Below, one piece after another: positions 44,586-51,043 of a stretch of 51,043 nt of DNA. The position numbers and the translations under genes were made by a program. The stretch is from NCBI GenBank assembly GCA_934746015.1, contig CAKVEW010000023.1:1-51043 (forward strand), written 5' to 3'. Source of the stretch: an uncultured Clostridium sp. Lineage in GTDB: Bacteria > Bacillota > Clostridia > Clostridiales > Clostridiaceae. The notes beneath the pieces are model-generated. The model was not told the origin of the DNA, did not search any database, and saw only the letters and a list, made by a program, of their open reading frames with translations. Positions within the stretch are counted from its first letter, which is position 1; each line of letters starts with the position of its first letter.

Positions 44586-45134
44586 ATGTTTAGGGTGAAA
44601 AAATTAGATGTGGAAGGATGTTACTTAATAACACCAACTGTACTTATGGAGAGTACTTGTGATTTAATTAAAGTTTTTAATGATGCGCAATTTAATATAT
44701 ATGGGTTAAGTACAGAATTTAAAGAGGAATACTATTCTATTGCAAAACCAGGAGTAGTAAGGGGAATTCATTTTCAATTACCTCCTGAAGAGCATGATAA
44801 GCTAATTACATGCATAATAGGAGAAATTCAAGATGTAGTAGTAGATTTAAGAAAGGATTCTAAGACATTTGGCAAATATACAACAATAAGTTTGAATGAA
44901 GATAATAAGAATTTAATATATATTCCTTCAGGTTGTGCTCATGGATATTATATTAAAGGCGATAAGCATGCCTTAGTTTATTATAAAGTTACAAAACCAT
45001 TTATTAAAGATTTACGAGGAGGAATACACTGGATGTCTTTAGGTATTCCATGGGAGTTTGATTATAATAATATTGAAGTAGAAAAAGAAGATGAGAGTTG
45101 GCCAAAATTTGAAGATTTTAAATCGCCTTTTTAA
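44586..45134 (+). CDS. RmlC-family dTDP-4-dehydrorhamnose 3,5-epimerase-like protein
   Basis: A 182-residue cupin of the RmlC family. VVRGIHFQ with the catalytic His62, EHDKLITCIIGEIQDVVVDLR, YIPSGCAHGYY and GIPW are conserved. The family epimerises C3 and C5 of dTDP-4-keto-6-deoxyglucose on the way to dTDP-rhamnose, or related sugars. No rmlA, rmlB or rmlD gene is nearby, so the substrate may differ. AAAGGAGA precedes ATG. The gene lies between the two structured elements. Confidence 0.85.
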   Translation: MFRVKKLDVEGCYLITPTVLMESTCDLIKVFNDAQFNIYGLSTEFKEEYYSIAKPGVVRGIHFQLPPEEHDKLITCIIGEIQDVVVDLRKDSKTFGKYTTISLNEDNKNLIYIPSGCAHGYYIKGDKHALVYYKVTKPFIKDLRGGIHWMSLGIPWEFDYNNIEVEKEDESWPKFEDFKSPF

Positions 45135-45210
45135 TATATAGAAAGTATAAGAAGTTTAGTATGTAGATAACTTTAATAATTTAGAATGAAGTTGGGAACT
45201 ATTAGATGAA

Positions 45211-45290
45211 GTGTGGAAGTATATAAATATTATATGACAATGACTTGTGATGAATAGGATGTCACAAGGAATATAATATTTATATCCTTT
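45211..45290 (+). ncRNA. Structured element, copy 2
   Basis: A perfect 15-bp stem (45221-45235 with 45271-45285) encloses exactly 35 nt, as in copy 1. The interior starts GACAATGACTTGTGA and ends TCACAAGGA, forming inner stem CTTGTGA/TCACAAG. T5 follows. Compared with copy 1, a G-C pair in the outer stem becomes A-T and a G-C pair in the inner stem becomes T-A, so base pairing, not only sequence, is kept. Confidence 0.6.
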
Positions 45291-45367
45291 TTGCTTATTG
45301 GTAATTGCAAATATTTTTACTAGTGATAAAATTTATATTACATAGTGAAAATTAAGGAGAATAATGA

Positions 45368-47239
45368 ATGTTTGACTTTGAATATCATTTAAAAAATCTG
45401 CCTGAAAAACCTGGTGTTTACATAATGAAAAATTCTCTTGGCGAAGTTATATATGTAGGAAAAGCCAAGATATTAAAAAATAGAGTGAGAAGTTATTTTC
45501 AGAATTCAAAAAATCATTCTGAAAAAGTTAGGGTAATGGTTAAGAATATTTCTGAATTTGAGTATATAGTTACGGATTCAGAAATGGAAGCATTAATCTT
45601 AGAATGTAATTTAATTAAGAAGTATAGTCCTAGATATAATATTGCCTTAAAGGATGATAAATTTTATCCATTTATAAAGATAACTACAAATGATGATTTC
45701 CCAAGGGTATTTGTAACTAGGAAGTATGCAAAAGATGGAGCAAAATATTTTGGGCCATATACTAATGCTACTGCTGTTTATGAAACTATAAATCTAATTA
45801 ATAAAATTTTCCCAATAAGAACCTGTAAGTTATTGATTAAGGAAAATGGAGAAAAAGTTAGACCTTGTTTGAATTATCATATTAAAAAATGTGTTGCTCC
45901 ATGTGCTGGATATGTAAAAAAAGAAGAATATGTTGAAATGATTAATGAAATTATGGATATACTTAATGGAAGAGATAAAACTATTGTTAATTCATTAAAA
46001 GCTGAAATGGAAGAAGCATCTAAGAATTTAGAATTTGAATTAGCAGCAAAAATTAGAGATAAGATTCTTGCTATAGATTCAATAGTTGAAAAGCAAAAGA
46101 TATTTAAGACTATGGAGGGTGATGAAGATTTCATTAATATATACCAAGATGAAACTGATAGTTGCATTCAAGTGTTCTTCTCAAGAGATGGGAAAATAAT
46201 TGGACGTGAACACTTTATATTTAAGAATACTGCAGATGATAAGGTTAGTGAGGTTTTAGAAGACTTTATTACTTCATTTTATGGAGGTACTGCGAAGATT
46301 CCTAAAACTATATATTTACCTGATATAGAAGATTCAGAACTTATTGAAGATTTCCTTACTATTAAGAGAGGGGCTAAGGCTTGGGTAAAGGTACCACAAA
46401 AGGGACAAAAGAAAGATATGCTAGAGATGGTAAGAAATAATGCTAAAATTACATTAGAGCAATTTAAAGATAAGTTCTTTAAAGAAAAAGAAATTAATAG
46501 AATTACTCTAGAAGAATTAAGAGATTTACTTGATTTAGAAGAAGTGCCTTTTAGAATTGAATCCTATGATATTTCTAATATTCAAGGAGTAGATTCTGTT
46601 GGAACAATGGCAGTCTTTGAAGAAGGAAGAGCAAAGAATAGTGACTATAGAAGATTTAAGATAAAGTCAGTTAAAGGTGCTAATGATTATGATAGTATGA
46701 GAGAAATCTTAGAGAGAAGATTTAATCATGGACTTGAAGAAATAAAAAAGATACAAGAGAAACAACTTAATTTTTCAAATGGAAAGTTTTCAAGCTTCCC
46801 TGATTTAATAATGATGGATGGTGGTAAGGGCCAGGTAAATGTGGCTCTGGAAGTTCTAGATAAGCTTAATATAAGCATTCCTGTTTGTGGATTAGTTAAA
46901 GATGATAAACATCAAACAAGAGGAATTATATATAATAATAAAGAACTTATAATTAATAGAAATTCTAATTTAATGCAAATGATTAGAAGAATTCAGGATG
47001 AGGTTCATAGGTTTGCAATTACTTATCATAGAACCCTTAGAGATAAAAGAACTTTACATTCAATATTAGAAGATATACCTAATGTTGGAGATAAAAGAAG
47101 AAGAAATTTATTAATGAAATTTGGAAGTGTAGAAAATATAAGAAAAGCTACATATGATGAATTATTAGGGACAGAAAGCATAGACAAAAAGGCTGCAAAT
47201 AGTATAATTGAATACTTTAATAGACAAGATAAAAAGTAA
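45368..47239 (+). CDS. uvrC: Excinuclease ABC subunit C
   Basis: A 623-residue dual-incision nuclease of excision repair. N-terminal GIY-YIG (PGVYIMKNSLGEVIYVGKAK), UVR motif (about 203-238) that contacts UvrB, RNase H-like 5'-incision domain (SYDISNIQGVDSVGTMAVFE, MMDGGKGQVN, RDEVHRFAITYHR) and terminal helix-hairpin-helix (IPNVGDKRRRNLLMKFGS). AAGGAG is 8 nt before the ATG. No LexA-type box is visible upstream. Confidence 0.97.
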   Translation: MFDFEYHLKNLPEKPGVYIMKNSLGEVIYVGKAKILKNRVRSYFQNSKNHSEKVRVMVKNISEFEYIVTDSEMEALILECNLIKKYSPRYNIALKDDKFYPFIKITTNDDFPRVFVTRKYAKDGAKYFGPYTNATAVYETINLINKIFPIRTCKLLIKENGEKVRPCLNYHIKKCVAPCAGYVKKEEYVEMINEIMDILNGRDKTIVNSLKAEMEEASKNLEFELAAKIRDKILAIDSIVEKQKIFKTMEGDEDFINIYQDETDSCIQVFFSRDGKIIGREHFIFKNTADDKVSEVLEDFITSFYGGTAKIPKTIYLPDIEDSELIEDFLTIKRGAKAWVKVPQKGQKKDMLEMVRNNAKITLEQFKDKFFKEKEINRITLEELRDLLDLEEVPFRIESYDISNIQGVDSVGTMAVFEEGRAKNSDYRRFKIKSVKGANDYDSMREILERRFNHGLEEIKKIQEKQLNFSNGKFSSFPDLIMMDGGKGQVNVALEVLDKLNISIPVCGLVKDDKHQTRGIIYNNKELIINRNSNLMQMIRRIQDEVHRFAITYHRTLRDKRTLHSILEDIPNVGDKRRRNLLMKFGSVENIRKATYDELLGTESIDKKAANSIIEYFNRQDKK

Positions 47240-47329
47240 CAAAATAGTTACAAATAGATTAATATATAGAAATATACAGCTAATGGGTTGTTTATTAATA
47301 ATTTTTAATTTATACTATTTTAAGGTATA

Positions 47330-47368
47330 AAGTACGAGACATAAATAAATTCAAAGATATAAGTACGA
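47330..47368 (+). repeat. Two AAGTACGA repeats upstream of murB
   Basis: AAGTACGA occurs at 47330-47337 and 47361-47368, 31 bp apart (about three helix turns), 50-90 bp before murB. Such phasing suits a pair of protein-binding sites, but chance is not excluded. Confidence 0.35.
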
Positions 47369-47416
47369 CTTAAATTAGATGTAGATAATTAGTAGGTTAT
47401 TTGTAAGGAGTTAAGT

Positions 47417-48337
47417 ATGAATCAATATAAAGTATTTGAGGAATTATTTAAAGAATTTTATAAAAATGAAGATGTTATCCTTGATGCTGAAATGAAAAAT
47501 TATGTTCATTTTAGAGTTGGTGGACCAGCAGATATTCTTTTAATTCCTGAAAATAAAGAACAAGTTATAAAAAGTATAAGAATATGTAAAGAAAATAACA
47601 TACCTCATTTTATAGTTGGAAATGGATCTAATTTATTAGTAAAAGACGGTGGAATAAAAGGTGTAGTTATAAAATTAAATAAAGTTAAAAGTATTAGAGT
47701 TTTGGATGAAACTATAGAAGCTGAATGTGGAGCTATGTTGAAAGATGTATCTAGTGAAGCTATAAAAAATTCTTTAACTGGATTTGAATTTGCATGTGGT
47801 ATACCTGGGACTGTAGGTGGTGCTATATTTATGAATGCAGGGGCTTATGATGGAGAAGTTTCACATGTTATTGAAAGTGCAGAAGTTATTGATAATAATG
47901 GAGAAATTAAGGTTCTATCAAGAGAAGAATTAGAACTAGGTTATAGATCTTCTATAATTATGAAAAAAAATTATACAGTTTTATCAGCAAAGTTTAAATT
48001 AACTCATGGAGAAGTAGGAAAGATTAAAGAAGTAGTTGATGATCTTACATGCAAAAGAGAATCTAAGCAACCTCTTGAATATCCTTCAGCAGGGAGTACA
48101 TTTAAAAGACCAACAGGTTATTATGCCGGAAAACTTATTCAAGATGCTGGATTAAAAGGCTATGCTATAGGTGGGGCGGCTGTATCAGAAAAACATTCAG
48201 GTTTTGTAATAAATAAGAATAATGCCACTGCAAAGGATATATTAGATCTAATAGCCCATATACAAGATGAGGTAAAACAACAATTCGGTGTTGATTTACA
48301 TCCAGAAGTTAGAATTATAGGTGAAGATAAAAAGTAA
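47417..48337 (+). CDS. murB: UDP-N-acetylenolpyruvoylglucosamine reductase
   Basis: A 306-residue FAD enzyme (type II MurB) that reduces UDP-GlcNAc-enolpyruvate to UDP-MurNAc with NADPH in peptidoglycan precursor synthesis. MKNYVHFRVGGPADIL, GNGSNLLVKDGGIKGVVIKL, GIPGTVGGAIFMNAGAY, YRSSIIM and SAGSTFKRP are conserved. TAAGGAG precedes ATG. murB after uvrC is usual in Clostridium, but the rapZ-yvcK-whiA genes often next are replaced here by a PTS locus. Confidence 0.96.
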   Translation: MNQYKVFEELFKEFYKNEDVILDAEMKNYVHFRVGGPADILLIPENKEQVIKSIRICKENNIPHFIVGNGSNLLVKDGGIKGVVIKLNKVKSIRVLDETIEAECGAMLKDVSSEAIKNSLTGFEFACGIPGTVGGAIFMNAGAYDGEVSHVIESAEVIDNNGEIKVLSREELELGYRSSIIMKKNYTVLSAKFKLTHGEVGKIKEVVDDLTCKRESKQPLEYPSAGSTFKRPTGYYAGKLIQDAGLKGYAIGGAAVSEKHSGFVINKNNATAKDILDLIAHIQDEVKQQFGVDLHPEVRIIGEDKK

Positions 48338-48353
48338 AATAGGAATAGATTAG

Positions 48354-48403
48354 GAGCTATCGCATTAGCGGATAAAAAAAATTCACTAGCGATAGCTCTT
48401 TTT
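48354..48403 (+). terminator. Terminator after murB
   Basis: GAGCTATCGC pairs with GCGATAGCTC over a 25-nt loop, then T5. Confidence 0.82.
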
Positions 48404-48528
48404 CTATATTTAAAAGAAATTCTTTTAATATCTCATAATAAAATTAAAATGTATCTAAAAAAGACACACTTAAATGAGCCTAGGGGAAATACATCATAGA
48501 AGAATTTATATTATTTTTTTAAAAAAAA

Positions 48529-48542
48529 GTTCGTGGAAAATA
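48529..48542 (+). promoter_or_regulatory. Direct repeat upstream of the PTS regulator gene
   Basis: GTTCGTGGAAAATA; a 13 of 14 match (GTTCGTGGAAGATA) lies at 50513-50526 before the PTS genes. It may be the operator of the regulator encoded between them. Confidence 0.45.
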
Positions 48543-48582
48543 TATTTTGAATGTTATATTAATTAATATAGGGGGGAAAAGC

Positions 48583-50487
48583 ATGGATAATAAGATATTA
48601 GTTGCAACTATAGAGAAATTACTTAGTAAACCGCAGATAAGCAAAAAAGAGATTATTGATAGTATAAAAGTTTCTTCAAGGCAACTTGATGAAGTAATTA
48701 ATTACTTGAACTCTGGATTAAATAAATGGAATGCACGTATAGAAGAAAATAAGCAATTGAAGTCTTATTCTCTGAAAATAGAAGACTACCATCTTTTTAA
48801 AGAATATTTTCGTAAGTTAATTAACAATCAGTCCTTTTATAACAATCAACATGAACGTATTCGATTTATACTTATTCAGATTTTAACTCAAAAAGGTTTT
48901 TTAAAAATAGAAGAATTGGCAGATAGCCTCTATGTTTCTTCCCGTCAGATAAGTAAGGATTTGCAGTTTGTGAGAGAATTTTTAGCTAGATTTAATTTAA
49001 TAGTAAAGTCTACCCCGCATTATGGACTTGAAGTAATAGGTTCCGAGTTAAGAAAAAGAATTTGTCTTGCAGAAATTTACTCCCAAAATTCTAATTCGAA
49101 TTCTATGTCAATGTTTATTAAAGATAATATGGATGAAATAAGTAGACAAAATATGATTGATGATATTCGAACTACAGTTTCAGATATATTAAATCAACAT
49201 AACTATTTGATATCAGATACCATTTTTGAAAATCTTGTTGTCCATCTATTTGTTGCTATACTGCGTATTCAAAGTGGAAATGAAATTGATTTTGGTGATA
49301 CAGAAGTATTCATTCAGAATGAAATGGAAATTTCGCAAGACATTGTACAAGCATTAAGTAGAAAATTCAAGATACAGTTTAATAAAAATGAGTGTGCTTA
49401 TGTTACAGCTCATCTGAAATGTAAGAGAAGTTTCGATTTAGAATACTCTGAAAGTATTCCACCTGAAATAGGAGATCTTGTCATTGATATACTTGAGAGA
49501 ATAGATGATAGGTATAATACTAATTTCAGAAATGATTTTAAACTATGTATGATATTGAGTCTGCATTGTGTGTCTTTGATTAATCGGATTAGATATGGGT
49601 TTAATCAGAAGAATCCATTATTGGAGGAAATAAAAACACGGTTTATTTATGAATACGAATTAGCTGAAGAAGGATGTAAGGTAATTAATGAAAAGTATAA
49701 TTGTGAAGTTACAGAAGATGAAATTGGATATTTTGCTCTTGATATAAGGACAGCAATTGAAAAAAGGTATGGGAATGAGAAAAAAAATATACTACTTGTT
49801 TGCTCTACAGGAAGAGGAAGTGCAGAGCTGATGAAAATTAAATTTGAGAAACATTTTATTCAGTTTGTTAATAATATTGACTTATGTTCTTCTAGAGAAG
49901 CTGAGAGTATAAATCTTAATCAGTATGATTATATTTTTACTACAGTACCTTTGTTAGTTAAGACCAAGACACCTATCTTTAGGATATCTTGTTTTTTGGG
50001 CCAGGAGGATATAGTGGAAATTAATGGAGTATTTAGAACTGTGAATCCAAATAAGAAATTATTAGATTACTTACACAAGGACCTTTTTATGGGTTTATGT
50101 GATTTTAGTAATAAGGAGGAAGCCATTGAAAAGATGGTTCAGCATATTCGATTATACAAAAAAATTCCTGATTGTTTCTTGAAATCAGTTTTGGAAAGAG
50201 AAAAAGAAGCAAACACATCTTTTGGAAATAAAGTAGCCTTTCCTCATCCTAGTGAGTTGTTAACTGAAGAAACTTTTGTATCTATTGCAGTCCTAAAGAA
50301 ACCTATTCAATGGGGAAGATCAAAAATACAGTTAATTCTGCTTGCCTCAATTGAAAATAAAAAGGATAAAAACTTACAAGATTTTTATAAAATGATTTCT
50401 AGAATTATTAATAATCCGAAAAATGTTGATAGGTTAATAAAAAAACCATCATATGAAACATTATGTGAATTGATTTTTAACGAATAA
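48583..50487 (+). CDS. LicR/MtlR-type PTS transcriptional activator (HTH-PRD-PRD-EIIB-EIIA)
   Basis: A 634-residue regulator. Domains: N-terminal HTHs (about 1-150; KIEELADSLYVSSRQISKDL), PRD1 (about 170-275), PRD2 (about 285-390), EIIB-like (about 398-485, Cys407 in LLVCSTGRGS) and EIIA-like (about 500-634, His555 in AFPHP). Phosphorylation by the PTS at these sites switches such activators. PRD2 has EIGYFALD where the usual second His would be. ATG 48583 follows GGGGGG; TTG 48547 is an unlikely alternative. It uses CGT/CGA arginines more than neighbours, suggesting transfer. Confidence 0.9.
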   Translation: MDNKILVATIEKLLSKPQISKKEIIDSIKVSSRQLDEVINYLNSGLNKWNARIEENKQLKSYSLKIEDYHLFKEYFRKLINNQSFYNNQHERIRFILIQILTQKGFLKIEELADSLYVSSRQISKDLQFVREFLARFNLIVKSTPHYGLEVIGSELRKRICLAEIYSQNSNSNSMSMFIKDNMDEISRQNMIDDIRTTVSDILNQHNYLISDTIFENLVVHLFVAILRIQSGNEIDFGDTEVFIQNEMEISQDIVQALSRKFKIQFNKNECAYVTAHLKCKRSFDLEYSESIPPEIGDLVIDILERIDDRYNTNFRNDFKLCMILSLHCVSLINRIRYGFNQKNPLLEEIKTRFIYEYELAEEGCKVINEKYNCEVTEDEIGYFALDIRTAIEKRYGNEKKNILLVCSTGRGSAELMKIKFEKHFIQFVNNIDLCSSREAESINLNQYDYIFTTVPLLVKTKTPIFRISCFLGQEDIVEINGVFRTVNPNKKLLDYLHKDLFMGLCDFSNKEEAIEKMVQHIRLYKKIPDCFLKSVLEREKEANTSFGNKVAFPHPSELLTEETFVSIAVLKKPIQWGRSKIQLILLASIENKKDKNLQDFYKMISRIINNPKNVDRLIKKPSYETLCELIFNE

Positions 50488-50512
50488 TGTGAAGGGTAAA
50501 CAAATTAATAAT

Positions 50513-50526
50513 GTTCGTGGAAGATA
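50513..50526 (+). promoter_or_regulatory. Direct repeat upstream of the PTS EIIA gene
   Basis: GTTCGTGGAAGATA, second copy of the repeat at 48529-48542, about 97 bp before the EIIA start. A perfect 10-bp palindrome ATAGCGCTAT (50566-50575) lies between it and the gene. Confidence 0.45.
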
Positions 50527-50622
50527 AAAAAATAATTGTTTAAAATATAAGTGTAATCATTAAAAATAGCGCTATAACGAAATGATAACATAAAGACAGT
50601 GAGTAAAGTAGAGGAGTACTAT

Positions 50623-50961
50623 ATGGAAGGTTTTGAAAATGAAAATTTTGAAAATGAAGATATAGCTTTTAAACTTATATTACATGCTGGAAATGCAAAA
50701 TCATTAGCAATGGAAGCTATATATGAAAGTAGAGATGGTAATTTCGATGAATCTGAGCAGAAATTACAAGAAGCAGAAAAAGAATTGACAGTTGCCCATA
50801 AATGTCAAAGTAAAATGATTTTTGCAGAGTCAAATGGGAAACAGCATGAAGCTAAGATACTTTTGAGTCATGCAATGGATCATATGGCTATGGCAACAAT
50901 ATCTTATGAAATGGCAGAAGAAATTGTGTTACTTCGTAAAGAGAGAGGGGATAAAAAGTAA
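50623..50961 (+). CDS. PTS lactose/cellobiose-type EIIA component
   Basis: A 112-residue, all-helical EIIA of the Lac family. LILHAGNAKSLAMEAI and the active-site region LSHAMDHMAMA (phospho-His83 likely) are typical. It passes phosphate from HPr to the EIIB encoded next. Start ATG 50623 has GAGGAG at 50611-50616; the GTG at 50599 would add eight residues but has no SD. The N-terminus has a short FENENFENED repeat. Its stop overlaps the EIIB start by one base. Confidence 0.92.
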   Translation: MEGFENENFENEDIAFKLILHAGNAKSLAMEAIYESRDGNFDESEQKLQEAEKELTVAHKCQSKMIFAESNGKQHEAKILLSHAMDHMAMATISYEMAEEIVLLRKERGDKK

Positions 50962-51043
50962 TGAATATTCTATTAGCATGTGCAGGTGGTATTTCTACTG
51001 GTTTAGTTGCAGATAAAATGATGAAAATTGCAGAGAGTAAGGG
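50961..51043 (+). CDS. PTS lactose/cellobiose-type EIIB component (cut by window end)
   Basis: The first 27 codons are present. MNILLACAGGISTGLVADKM is the phosphocysteine loop of Lac-family EIIB, with Cys7 as the phosphorylated residue. It overlaps the EIIA stop by one base (TAATG). The sugar transported is probably a beta-glucoside such as cellobiose (inference). Confidence 0.9.
   Translation, partial: MNILLACAGGISTGLVADKMMKIAESK

Noticed and set aside
48500..50600. Sigma-54 promoter for the PTS locus
   Set aside because: LevR-like regulators use sigma-54, but this regulator lacks the AAA+ domain and I find no TGGCA-N-TTGC pair upstream.

Overview
The window is a stretch of chromosome from a low-GC, anaerobic, Gram-positive bacterium, almost certainly Clostridium sensu stricto. 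Coding sequence is very A+T rich, arginine is mostly AGA, Shine-Dalgarno sites are strong and close to starts, and sigma-A promoters read close to TTGACA-17-TATAAT. Gene orders match Firmicutes: yabB-like methyltransferase/rsmI/abrB, acpS/nnr/mazEF, ftsE/ftsX/ctpB/minJ-like/uvrB/uvrA and uvrC/murB. The flavodiiron protein and split transketolase also fit an anaerobic Clostridium. The species cannot be fixed from the sequence alone.

Layout. 1-160: end of an rRNA operon (5S tail) and tRNA-Phe. 0.2-6.6 kb: bcp peroxiredoxin, a cytosolic parvulin-type isomerase, a HAD phosphatase, tRNA-Pro, small membrane proteins, a secreted NlpC/P60 peptidoglycan hydrolase, then the methyltransferase/rsmI pair facing abrB. 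7-13.3 kb: DUF1836 and YvrJ proteins, a nuclease-helicase fusion, a cyclase-family hydrolase, an aldose epimerase, a YihY/BrkB membrane protein and an SSB paralogue. 13.4-16.1 kb: an 881-residue flavodiiron/rubredoxin/NADH:rubredoxin reductase fusion. 16.5-20.3 kb: DUF6514 protein, acpS, NAD(P)HX repair enzyme, a GerS-like protein and mazEF. 20.5-24.2 kb: split transketolase and two YitT paralogues. 24.3-38.9 kb: ftsE, ftsX, ctpB, a minJ-like PDZ protein, uvrB and uvrA. This block is interrupted by an adhesin of foreign codon style, a radical-SAM gene and a sigma/anti-sigma locus whose sigma gene is broken. 39-44.3 kb: FHA protein, SEDS glycosyltransferase, a chemoreceptor and a class B penicillin-binding protein. 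44.3-48.3 kb: an RmlC-like gene bracketed by two matching structured elements, then uvrC and murB. 48.5 kb to the end: a PTS regulator and the first genes of a lactose/cellobiose-type PTS operon, cut by the window edge.

Together the genes cover envelope growth and division (ftsEX, SEDS/PBP pair, NlpC/P60, murB), nucleotide excision repair (uvrA, uvrB and uvrC, with a LexA-type box seen only at uvrA), oxygen and peroxide defence (flavodiiron fusion, bcp) and stress or developmental control (abrB, mazEF, GerS-like protein).

The most unusual signals are: a pair of about 80-nt elements with an identical 35-nt interior length and compensatory changes in two stems; an ECF sigma gene reduced to its first helix and region 4 beside an intact anti-sigma gene and an ECF-type promoter; and several genes whose ribosome-binding region is separated from the start codon, or covered, by a short hairpin or leader ORF.
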